A stretch of 64,000 nt of DNA from Mactromeris polynyma (taxonomy: Eukaryota; Mollusca; Bivalvia; Venerida; Mactridae), in assembly GCA_032209605.1 (NCBI GenBank), contig JASFXZ010000026.1:4030001-4094000 (forward strand), read 5' to 3'. Below are positions 1 through 12,000 of the stretch, one piece after another. The translations under genes were made by a program, and so were the position numbers. Under the pieces are notes generated by a model, which saw nothing but the letters and a program-made list of their open reading frames with translations, searched no databases and was not told where the DNA came from. Each line of letters starts with the position of its first letter. Within the stretch, counting starts at the first letter, position 1.

Positions 1-395
1 CTTTATTTAAAACAAGCACACATTGATTGACCCGTTACAGCCAAAGGGGCTGGTAATTCTTGTTATGCTGTGGCACAGTGCTATGAACAATCTCCTTCTT
101 GAGAGCCCCAATCTCCTTCATAAAAGACTTATATCTTCCATGGAAATGTTAGTAGTACTCAAACATTCCAAAGAAATTATGGAAATTGTCTAAGAAAGGT
201 TACCTTACAATGATAGATTCATTATCAATTTCTGTGTTGGTATAGAAGAGAGAACTGAATTCATGATTTGTATATGACATAAAGTTGTAGCAAGTTTTTT
301 TTGATTGAAATAATATTTTGGTTGGCAAAGCAAGCAGTTTACGATCATTTTGGTATGTTTGTTGGAACCACATATATTATACAAAAGGGAAGGCA

Positions 396-483
396 AAGTG
401 GTTGAGGGGGTGTATATACTAAGGGGTAGAGTGCCCGACTCCTAATACGATAATTGTAGGTTCAAATCCTGTTTACAGCGACA
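396..483 (+). repeat. tRNA-derived SINE-like sequence or tRNA pseudogene
   Basis: A B-box-like sequence (GGTTCAAATCC, 459-469) lies about 35 bases after an A-box-like stretch near 424-440, the arrangement of a Pol III internal promoter in a tRNA-derived element. The flanks do not pair into a convincing acceptor stem, so a working tRNA is unlikely. The rest of 1-841 shows no exon that I recognise. Confidence 0.45.
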
Positions 484-841
484 TTTAATCACAAACATCA
501 TAATCCTTGAATAAGGTGTGATCACTGGTTAAAAACCCAGGAAGGAGTGAACCAAATAAGTTCTAATAACTCGTTTCACTATCGATGTAAAATAAATAAG
601 TTTAATGTAAAGAGTTTCCGGCTACTTCTTGCTTATGATACAGATTTAAATACAGTCAGACATTGTTCATTCGAATTCATCGGGTCTGAAATTTTATTTC
701 AAATAATACATGGTTTTGAATAGCCCATTTAGATTTGATGTGCATAAGAAGACCTGATATATATTTCTGATGATACCAAGTATTCGGATAAAAGGTTGTC
801 GAATACATGTGGTCCTACTATACTTGGTTTGATTTATTTAG

Positions 842-2299
842 GTATGGGACCAATGCCATGGACTATCAACTCGGAGATCTATCCACTGTGGGCCAGGAGT
901 ACAGGAAATTCAATATCTACTGCCACAAACTGGTTGTCAAATTTAGTCGTGTCGATGACCTTCCTTACCCTAATTGAAACAATCACCAAATATGGTAATT
1001 ACATTTCAAATTTTCTGTTTTGATGTTAATAGTGCCTTTAAAAACGTAATGATAAAATCAAGTCCTGTCATGTGATTCTTTGGGAAACTGAAAATGATGT
1101 TGAATTTTGTGCACAATATTACAGCTACGACTGTAGAAAACCTATGCCCCCTGATAAGTAACCAATCAGCATTGGACAACCATGACCAAATCATTATGTT
1201 GCTCTCTACCAATGGTTCATGGGTTATTTAGTTAACAGTTTCCAGTTTTTTCAAATGCTGTTTATCCAATACAGCCATTTCATTGGTTGATTCATAATTT
1301 GAATAAGATTTTTGGACCAATCATAACACTTGGCCTTCAAAGCAACTTGAAGGCAGCACTTTGTTTGATATTTTTGTCTGTAAAGATTCTATGAAACATT
1401 TAAAAACTAGCTAATGAACCCACAAATGAGGATTGTCCTGAATCTTATCATTAATCATGGGAAACCAATATGGTAAGCAATATCAACAACTGATTTATAC
1501 ATAGCCTTCACTATGTATTCTATGTCTTCTTTGGTTCTTTTTACTACAGAAACCTTATGTTTACTTAGCTCAAGGCTTGTGTCATAAAGCCTAGAATAAT
1601 TTTTTTATTTAATCTACATTTGTTTTTCAGAATTTCTAAGTGTTTTATATTGTAGCCCATCTTTGGCACATACTGTAAAACCTCGCTTAAAAACCACCTC
1701 AGAATTAAGACAGCCTCATTTATATGGCAATGTTATCATGTATTATCATGGACCAGATTTTAATTTTTCTTCCTTATTTGCTTCTGAACCAATAGTGGTC
1801 TTATTACTGAGGTATCAGTGTACTTCACTACTAATTTTGGCCTGCCTGGTTGATACGGTGCTAATCTAGAGGTTGTGGGTTCGAAACCTCGGGCAAGGTG
1901 TATGTTCTTCCGTGACAGTTTGACTGAAGATTAGTTATTTGTCCTCTACCTCTGAACACTGATTGGAGAAGTTGTTAGTTGCTAATGGAGGAACAGGTAA
2001 GTACTGGTTGGTAACCCAGGAGCTCTGGTTAGGTCAACTGATCCCCGTATATAACTGAAATACTGTAGAACAGTGGCATAAAAGCCGAAACTAACAAACT
2101 AATCTTCTTTTACTTGCATGTTTCAGGAACTTACTGGCTATTTGTTGGAATAGTAATTGTTGGTTTGGTATTTATTGGATTAACATTACCTGAAACACGT
2201 GGTACTAAACTGGAGGAAGTGGAAATGTTATTCTCCGGTCCATTGTGCAGTTGTTCTAAAGGATCTGGTACTAAGTACAAAGATCAAGCCAGAAAGTGA
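842..2299 (+). CDS. SLC2A13: Proton myo-inositol cotransporter, SLC2A13/HMIT-like, 3'-terminal exons
   Basis: Two exons, 842-994 and 2127-2299, join in phase 1 across a glycine codon. The donor is GTAATT at 995 and the acceptor is TTTCAG ending at 2126. Exon A encodes [20 protein letters not shown] and the following transmembrane segment. The [19 protein letters not shown] block is diagnostic of SLC2A13 within the sugar-transporter branch of the major facilitator superfamily. Exon B encodes the last membrane helix, the conserved [12 protein letters not shown] motif and a short cysteine- and lysine-rich cytosolic tail, ending in TGA. The family imports myo-inositol with protons at the plasma or endomembrane. 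Earlier exons must lie upstream of the window. The intron carries a SINE. No canonical AATAAA was seen between the stop and 2528. Confidence 0.88.
1838..2100 (+). repeat. tRNA-derived SINE with mollusc-type 3' body, in the SLC2A13 intron
   Basis: A tRNA-like head has a B-box (GGGTTCGAAACC, about 1878-1889). It is followed by a non-tRNA body and a tail reading CTGAAATACTGTAGAACAG, then an AAACTAACAAACTAAT-like A-rich end. The body and tail resemble the Meta-type SINEs described from bivalves. That family assignment is from memory and needs a library comparison. Confidence 0.6.
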
Positions 2300-2525
2300 T
2301 CCAGCATTCTGTGAAGCATCTATTCTTACGTCATATATTCAGAGATATCATTCATACATTCCTGATTGAGAGACTTTCAGTTAAAACGTTGCATAGATTG
2401 GTTGTAATAGTTTATAAAGATATTAGTGTAAAGGATTAGGCTGTATTTATTTTATGATCCTACACACCGTACAAGTCTGGTGTCAATCAACTGGTTAACT
2501 CCGCCCTATGACCTCTGTAGCTTTC

Positions 2526-2536
2526 AAGATGGCGGC
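2526..2536 (+). promoter_or_regulatory. YY1-type motif overlapping the start codon
   Basis: The sequence AAGATGGCGGC matches the YY1 core consensus and includes the proposed ATG at 2529. In animal genes this motif often sits at or just downstream of the transcription start and can serve as both initiator element and translation start. It supports 2529 as the gene's first codon and suggests a very short 5' UTR. Confidence 0.45.
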
Positions 2537-5500
2537 GCCAAGGGTATTCTGTACCGACGAAGAGGCGAATGCGGAAATACACGCCAAAGAAATAGAAGAC
2601 GGAGTGTCGTTTGTTGTCCGGAAAAGTAAATTTACAGGAATATCCCGTATGTATCATTTCAGTTCTGTACGTTATTGTCGTAGAGGTAGATCTGCAACAT
2701 AGTAAAATCTGTAACATGTTTTCGCGATCAAAATGCACGTGCCAGTAAAATCTGTAACATGTTTTCGCGATCAAAATGCACGTGCCTTTAAGCCTGAATA
2801 CTCATAAAGTCATATATTGACATTCTTATCATACTGTTAATAATTAAAGATGTCAGACTTAAAGCATTCTAAGCACCATTTCAGTGTTACCCAAATTGTA
2901 TCACTGCCACAGACTTCATTTTGGCGAAAGACACACATCGTGAAGACTGCACGCTAGAGAAGAACTTTGAAGAAACATCTTCAATTTTAAACGTATCCAA
3001 ACTTATCAAGACGGATGGCAAAATGGTCGTATTGGTCATGCTTAATACTATTTATGTATGAATATCATTTACTGTAGAAGTTGTATATGCCAAAATGCTG
3101 GGCAATGCAGGGAGGGACATTATTTAAATTTTAAGCCACTGATATGCCCACATTTGCCTCGATGACATTGCTGTTCACAACCTACATAATAGTTATAGAC
3201 CAGTCGTCTGAAATATCTTCTTCTTAATTACTTAGTTAGCAAAATGAACAGAACTAGCTGTTGGCCGGATATATGCATGTAGTGATAGTGTACTTATTTC
3301 TTAACTATGCCATTTAGGAGTTGAGAACATCCAAGGTAAACTAATGTTTGAAGATGATGGAAGGAGCTCTGTGCCGGTGACATATGATGGAACACCTTTT
3401 ACCATTGTCAGCTCCGACATGAGGGAGTGCAGGTATGGCTCCATCAGAGTCCAGAGTCCAGAAGAAAGAAGTAAATATTATATTTTACATAAGTATCTCT
3501 CCCTCTCTCAGAGAAAGACATTTTTTGTTTCAGTGTTAGTTTATCTGTTGGTGTATTTGTCATACTGCCTTGTCTGCACTTCATCTTTAATATCAATGAT
3601 TTTAACCAAACTTGATGTACTGAACAGCTAGTGTTTTAATGATAAAAATGCTTGTGACATTCACATAAAAAGTAGTTAAGACATCTGGATTTTAATTGGG
3701 TATCAAAATGTTTCACGTAGACCAAGATAGGAATTATCTTTTCAGGTTGCCAAAATTGATATTTCAGCTTATTTTTAAGGAAAGTTATTCACCGAATGTA
3801 TTCTTTTAGACCAATATGAACATCAACTAACTGTTTTTTGGATAACCCATTAAATGACCGAATGTTATTCACAACCTTTAAGAACATTCAATAACCAATT
3901 AGTGTGTATTTCCCCTGGATGTTTTAGTGAACAAGTGTAATCTGCAGAAAGAATGGAAGTGTACAGTTAAACTAAAATGTCTTACAATAAATTTTCAAAA
4001 TTGCACCAATAATGATAGATATTGAAACTTGTAGCACATCTCCCAACAGTCGCAGCTTCAAAGCAAAATGACGACTAAATATGAAACCTGATTACACTTA
4101 AATTGCTTTAGATAAACTCATGAAATTTTGAACACTATCCAACTGCATTACATTTTTAATTGGATTTGTTTATGTTAAGATTGTTTACTATTTTATGTTA
4201 AAATAAAAAATTTAAATGTTCAGACTCATTTTCTGTTGTCTGTTCAACAGTAGTTTCCAAATATTGACTGGAAGAGGACTTGTATTGCATACAAAATCGT
4301 ACATGTCGGTTCATCTAGTTCTAGGCCATATGTAATATCAAAGAAATAAGATTGAAGTAGTTTCATCACATGTATCTGTTTATAAGTCAAGTTAGACTGT
4401 GTAGTTTATTGTATTCAACTGTATTTTTGTAATATGAAAGTATCAGTCTTCAAAGTTGTTACCTTAATGGAGCTGATCTGAGAAAGGTGTGTAAGAATAC
4501 AAATATTTTATTCAAAAAATTATTTAACTGATCTTAATTTAATCATTTCAACAAAAAACGTTGATTTAGGTACCAATCTCTAAATAGAAAAGACTCATTT
4601 TTGTGAGTTTTCGCACCTCAACAAGAGTCACTTTTCAATTGTTTTAAAAACACTGCAAAATTATTATTTTTTGTTTCGTTGGTAAAGTAAGATCAGTTAA
4701 ACGTTTTTGCATTAAACACAATATTTTATTTTTACCCATCAATCTCAGATCAGCTCCTTTAATATTGATATTCTCTGACTTAGATTGAAGGTCCGACAAG
4801 CAAATGGAAGCGATTACAAATGACCAGAAAGCTGAAGGCCGAATTCAACCCTGATACAGTCCAGCAGTATTGCGTTTTCGTACAGATTGTTGGATCACAC
4901 ACTGACCATTTTACTGGAAAGGTAGCGTTTTTTTATGTCATTTCGGCATGCTATAAGGGTGGTTTTCTGATGCACTGGCTCATATTGCTTACTATGAAAA
5001 CAAACATACTATACTGTTATGAATATTGAATATCTAGCTATTGTATCAAAAGAACACTTTAAAATGTAAACTATTTCTAGTCAAGATCTTATATCCATTG
5101 AGAAGTTAAAAATTGTGACACTTAACATAAATGCTTTCATTGATTTATAAAGAAGATGGCCTGTATTTTTGGGCTAAATGTATCTATTAACAACACGTAA
5201 TAATGTAATCTTTTCATATTGGAAGAAATATATGAATGTTATTTTTGGTTGTAGTTATCTGGATATACTAGTCGGCTAGACAGAAGGGTCATTGAGAACA
5301 TCAAAGGTCTCGCAAGAGAAGGTATTGTCAATGTGTCAGAGGTGCAAAGGAGGAACCAACAGCTTTCAGAGGACATTGTGCCAGCTGACTCGGACCATAG
5401 TGATCGACAGTATTTTCCGCAGCGGAAAGATGTGTACAATCACATATACAACGCACTGGCAGATACAGGGTTAATATATTTTTAATAAATTACAAGATTC

Positions 5501-6049
5501 ATATTTGAAAATAGTGTCCCTAATATTACAGCTTGATTTGCATAAATATCCGTTTGTTTTCTGTATCGAAACAAAACTACAAAATCATGAATGTTTCTGA
5601 ATCATTGTTTTCTACAAACTCATTATATATAAAGGCATAGGTGTAACCTTGTTTTGTTTGCTTGATTTTGTGTAATTTTTTCCATCCAACCTAATGTAAA
5701 CTATTTCTAGTCAAGATCTTTTAACCTATTTATATTCTATTTATATTCTATTTGTGATTTCGGAGGATAGCATTGGTGAAATGAATTATGCTATGTGAAT
5801 TTTACTACCACTTTTGTGAAGAATTAACGGTTTTTGTAATTGTGAACGGGGCCTAAATATGGCACCATTTTCAGTAGAAGAAACACTGAATCTATATAAT
5901 ATATGTTCACTTAACATCAAAGATATTTAAACATATTAGTTCTGATGTTTTTATTTAGATCAAACAAAGCTGACCAAGTAAAGCTTGCTGGGTGTGTTGA
6001 TGAATGGCGGGGACAAGCGCAATATAGACAGCATATATTTTCGACCAAT
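2529..6049 (+). CDS. N-terminal exons 1-5: CaRF/ALS2CR8-like region
   Basis: These exons encode residues 1 to about 236. Exon 1 starts MAAPRVFCTDEEANAE. Exon 2 contains SVPVTYDGTPFTIV, exon 3 a TGK ending, and exon 4 a KGLAREGIVNVSEVQR helix followed by RQYFPQRKDVYNHIY. The combination of a TYDGTPF block, a GHTG-like stretch, an 'REGI..V.EV' helix and a 'R-Y-F-P...D-I/V-.-N-H' block is what I associate with the calcium-responsive transcription factor (ALS2CR8) family. In molluscs and cnidarians this block is often found joined to MULE-type domains. The exon 1 to 2 junction (phase 1, Arg) is clean. Exon 4 has no internal methionine start, so it is easily missed by ORF searches. A DNA-binding role is inferred. 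Confidence 0.65.
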
Positions 6050-9000
6050 GTAAGAATAAAATCTTTTAATATCCGTATAAAGTCTAAAAGACCTAACTGC
6101 ACACACAAATTATTGTTACTCTCTGTTGCATTTTAAACTTAGTCTACAATAAAGAGCTATCAATATATGATTATGAACGAGTATTATTATGAAAAATGAA
6201 TTTCTGCTGTCTGAGGCCTAGTTAAAGTGAAAACTAAGTCCAGATTAGTCTGATTCAGTCAGGATGGCAGTGAACATAGGTGAGTGATGTAGGGTCATCA
6301 TTGCCCTCTTGTTCACATTCCTTTTTGATTGTTTTTTGTTTTTATTTTAATAGGTCAGAGACTGAACAACTTCTGTTTGTGTACCAGTCAGATTTTCAGA
6401 AACAGTTGTTACACAAATATGGTCAAGAACTGTGTCTATTGGACTCAACCTATCAGACCACAAAATACACAGTTCCTCTGTCTTTCATTTGTGTGAAGAC
6501 AAATGTTGGCTACCAAGTGGTAGCCACATTTCTCTTAGCCAAGGAAACAACAGCCAATATAACTGAAGCCCTGAAAGTAGTATCTAGTTGGAATTCCGGA
6601 TGGAAACCAGAGTATTGGATGACAGACTTTGACCAAAGAGAATTATCAGCCTTAGAAAAAATATTTCCAGGTACAGCTGTTAATTTATGTCATACTGTGA
6701 ATAATAGTTTACCCAATATAAAAGTGTACAATAGTGATTTATGATTGTCTGATTTATGACCCTTTTTAAAATATAGTTATTTAGCTTGTAAGCGGTTGTT
6801 TTATGGCACCAGATTAGTACTTTTAGAAATGACTATAAACCATCCAAGGTATTAAAACAAAACATAGTACACATGTTGCCAGATACAATATGTGCATGTT
6901 TTAGCATGAGGTGTGACTCTTGATGTCAACTGTAAAGTCACAGACAAGTGCTGGTGTTTGCTCTGTGGTGCTCTTGCTCAATTTTGCGGGCTGAATTTTT
7001 CCAAAACATGATCTTGTTGCATTGGCTGAGCAGAAGTTCATTTGGCCAGGAATAAATGTCTCAACAATGTTGTGTTATACTTGCTGCACCTGGTAGTGGA
7101 CTTTGATTGTCCCACTGTCTGATTCTGGTACCCACTTAAAAAACAGTTCAGTACAAAATACATCTATTTTTTTTTTCAGATACGTGTGTTCTACTCTGTG
7201 ATTTTCATCGTGAACAAGCATGGCAGAGATGGCTTGGAGCAAAAAAGAATGGGGTCAGCCATGAGAAAGATAACATCATAAAACAGTAAGATTTGTAATG
7301 ATGATAAATATGTGTTCCCGATATTTGCATTATGTTCCAAGCTAAATGGACAGCTAACACATGAAATCTTAAAAATGAGTTATTATAGAAAGGTAAATTT
7401 TGATCATTTGTTATTCATGGTCATAACATGGTAATGTTTCATTGACAAACACCCGACATGTCCAAGCTAAACAATTATGAGTAGTAAATCCCATTGTAAC
7501 TGACGGTTGGTATTTGCCAAGCATTTACTCTGAACAGCAAAACATCACTAGCGATACTCGTACTGGACTGGCAATCCAGATACACAGGGTTGATTCCTGG
7601 CTGTGTCGGACAGATTTTTAGTGTTCCACAAAATGATTATTTAATTAAATATAAATACAACTGGCGTTAGGTGTTGTGTGGAAGATGTTAAAAGTAACAG
7701 TATACTTCGTCCACAGTGTAGTTAATGTTATCCAAGTTAACAAGTTAAATTAGCACGAAACTGACGTTTGTTCGTAGTGTTGTAGCAGTAGTACCCTGAC
7801 CCGGTTTGATTCCCATCTGTGCCAGACTTATTTTTATTTTATACATATGATTATTTAAATTAATTTTAGGATGCGTATCATAGCACGCTGCACAACCGAA
7901 AAATGCTTCAATGATGAAGTAACCAACCTGCAAAACCTAGATGTGTACAAAACAAAAACTACCTTCATGAATTGGCTAGATAAACATTGGTTACCAGAAT
8001 GCAAGGTAAGTTTGTATGCATATACTTTTCTTGCATATCGAACTGGATTTTTACTAATAACTATACATTTAAAATAAAATATCATAAAAAGCTCAGCGGG
8101 CTGTAACTTTGTAATTGTCTGTTTCTAGAGAACTTGCCTATGACTTTGATGATTGTGACTCATTTGGTATAATATTTGTAATAGAACTTAAAGTAAACGT
8201 TGCTTATTGTACTTGATACATGATTAATACATGCACCATGCACATGAGTGGATGTATTCAAAATACTGAGACATCTATCGCTTGAGGTAGAGTAACACTG
8301 GGTGCATGTCCACTTGATCGGCCCAGTCTGGTTACCTCGTTATTGTATAAAACCGTGTATTGAATTTTTTTCAGAGATGGGTAAACTGCTTCAGGAAATG
8401 TATGATGAACATTTCGATCAACACTACAAATGGTGTTGAAAGGCAGCACAAGCTGCTGAAGGAGAAGTACCTAAAACAAAATGGCTTTGGGGGAACATTG
8501 ACGTCACTGCTGACTGTATTGGTGAAAAAGTTCTTTCCCGAGATGCAGGAAAAGTAAGTAAAAAACAATAGATTAGGTAATTGCTGTTCAACTATGAACA
8601 AGACCGTTACGTATATTTGCTGTATATTTGGGTGATTGTATTCAATAGCACCATGGGAAGGTGTGTCATGCATACAATTCGTGCTCTTGTCTTAAAATAT
8701 CATTGTCACACTTTGAGGTCAATGGACTTCCTGGCAAGACGCTGTTCATCAGTCAACACCCACCTATTATTTATGGCAATTCAATCAAATTTCTTCGACT
8801 GGTTAAGCACCATAACATTTGTCATGTATAAGATATGTGCATTTATCTCAAGGTTGATCACAAAGGTAAATGGCACTCTTATGAGTGCATAGCAGTACTT
8901 GTCAAACTCCATTGTGTCAGGCATCTGAAAGGTCACAGTCAATTATTTAGGTCAGTGTTTCACAAAATGGATTTTTAATCAATATTTGGTATGTCAGCCA

Positions 9001-12000
9001 TAACATTTTATTATTCATGGAACTTCAATAAATCTTCAGAGTTATTGATCATTTGACATTTGAAATCATTTTAATGATAGTAAATGGGATTGCAATTAAT
9101 CTTTTAATACTAATGACCATTTCTATTTTAGGTATGTAAGGAGCAATGTTCTATCCTTAGAACAATCCAGGTCCTACTCCCATCACCTGCCAGAGTTCCT
9201 GAAGGGAAAACCAAAGATGTTCGTAGACCACTGTGTAAAAAGAATGCCTCCAAGGGTTGAATTTATTCACCGTAACCAGGTTGAAAAACAACAGTCATCT
9301 GACTCTCTGAAATTTACAGTGTCAAACTACATAATCGACTATGATCATCAAATTCCACATTGTTCTTGTCCTGACTTTTCAAAATATCATTGGCCATGCA
9401 AACATGTTCTGGCCATATTTCATCATTACCCAGAGCATGGTTGGGACAGTCTGCACCAAGCATACCGAAATCAACCATGCTTCAACTTGGACTTAGAGAT
9501 ACTTTCAACAAAGTCAGAGTTAAGTAATTATATCTATGAAACAGTGCAGAACAGCGATCACAAGGATATAGCCACTTTAATTAAAAACGGTATTGAAACA
9601 GATGACTGTGAAGCCAAAAACTAGGACACAAATTCATTAAAGCCATTGACAGTAAGGAAAAGTTGTATTGAAGTGTTGAAAAATGTTCAAAACAATCTCT
9701 ACGGTACAGACGATGTTGAAGTGCTATGTGCAGTGAGAGAAAAACTTGCCGAAATTGACACATACTTGGATGAAAAGTCTGTGAAAATTTGTGGGATACC
9801 AACTCGACTTAAAGGCAAGAAATTGAAAAGAAAACACAGTGTCCAAACTTGTATTACAGTGAAGAAACCAAAGCTGTCAGAAACAATAATTCCAACAGAT
9901 GGTGAAATCATCGTTCCACTACCTGACATACAGAAGGATGACCAGGATCTCTCTCTAAGTCCTGAACACATTCCATTATTAAAAGGTTAGCTAATTTTGT
10001 CTCATTTATCTGATTTAGATTTAAAATGTTCATCACATTGATTAGGTGCAAGATTCCATGTTCATATCTTAAGATCAAAAGTCAAATACTTTTTCCCCAA
10101 GTCATTTACATTAGTATTTTTTGACAGTCATAATTGTTTAACTTTGACAGGGAATTAAATACTGTCAATGTTTCCATACTTCATAGGTCAAAGTCACTGT
10201 CAGTTTTAGTTATAGTATCATTGCATGACAATTTCTCAAAATTGTTCTAATGGTTATGCTTAACTACACAATATGGCTGCCAAGAGCTAAACATTTAAAC
10301 AACTTCTTTTCATGAGTTAATGAACAGATTTGCATAAAACTTGTTCTTGTTATTTCAGTTGTTGATGAAATATGGAAGTCAACTTCTAGTCTCCAATACC
10401 AGATTAGCAAAATTGGTCCTTATGTTTTGACTGCTGAGTCTATCAAATTTCTTCAGACTACACTGTCGGATGAGGTATGCTTATTGATTAATGAAGAGTC
10501 ATGTGATTTTGATTGACAGTTATTGCAATTAGTGTCATACCAATTAACACTTCAATGTCAGCACATATCGGGTCGATTAATGTCTTCTGTAATCATGTTA
10601 ATGGCCACACTTCAATGTTGTTGTTACCGAAGCACACGCTAGTTGTATCATTGGTATGTCCGAAGTAAAATAGAAGTCTTTGCTCATTTATGGGCACTTC
10701 TTAACTGATTTATTTTGTTCATAAAAATAATTATTTTAATTTATTTCTTCACCAGTTTTCATTTGGGTATTTCAGGTTATTGACTCCTACCTCCACCTGC
10801 TGTGTCAGTCCCGAAATATCTTGCATATAGGCTGTGTTGTAATGACATCTATATTTATGGGAACTAGAGAGATACACTCTATGCTTCGAAAGGTTTGACT
10901 TTAAATATACTAGAAAAAAAAATAGAGACATATTTATAAATAATCAACAGATGATGACATTTATTGACATTTCCAGTATTCCACTTGTACATTTAAATAC
11001 ATTTGTCTTACTTATTGTTTTGTCATGATAATCAGAGAGTTTTCACTTTGCTAGAGTATGTGGCTTTCTTTTATATTAAACAGGTATCAAGTGACATAGA
11101 ATTTTAGTTTATTAGGAATATAACAACAGTCATTAGTAAAACTTAATATACATTCAAGGTTTTCAAATGAAACTTGGTGCACATGAGACAATGTGTGCAT
11201 GAAAAGAAAGTGACATACTCTGGATTTAATTATCCCCTGCTAAACCAAAGGTTTTGGGAGTGTGAAATTGTTTGGCGTTGTCCGTTACAGCTCTTTAGTC
11301 ATATTTGACTAATTCGCCATGGGATATAAATTCAATTGATTTGCTTGTTATAATTGAGTTTGCTCCTTGGCCCTCTTGTTAAAATTAACTATTGTGAATT
11401 CAGGATTAATAAAGGTGTCCTTTTCTTGTAGGAAAATGTCTGCAGCTATGATTACTGTATTGGGGCTGTAAATCACGGAGGCAATCACTGGACATTAGTG
11501 GTAATACATAATATATTATTAACATTTTTATGCTCACACTTTGAATGTTGTTGTGGCATACATATTTCCTTTTATCCTACCATCATGGGCAAAAAAGCAG
11601 TTGATAACATCGATGTGATATTGTTTGTGTTACTGCATCAGTGCATGCCTGGTTCTGGCCATAAGTATTATGTGAACTTGTGTCATTCAAAACTGCAATA
11701 GTATTTGTGCCAGAATCATGAAATCTTACAGGAATGTTAACTGACATTATTAGTTTGTGCATCTTGGTTTTTTTCACATTTTTTGTTGTGCCCATTAAGT
11801 GCAAAGTAATGACCTATTATATAATTTACAATACTTTTATACACTAACCCAAAGTTCCAACGAAACACTTCCGTTTCTCTATTATTTAAGAATAACGCAT
11901 GGAATTATGCATTTCACATATTTTGCATTTTGTATCACAATACTAAAATCTCAGGGACAAATTGAAAAAATGTGTTTATATGTTTTTTAAATGTGATATT

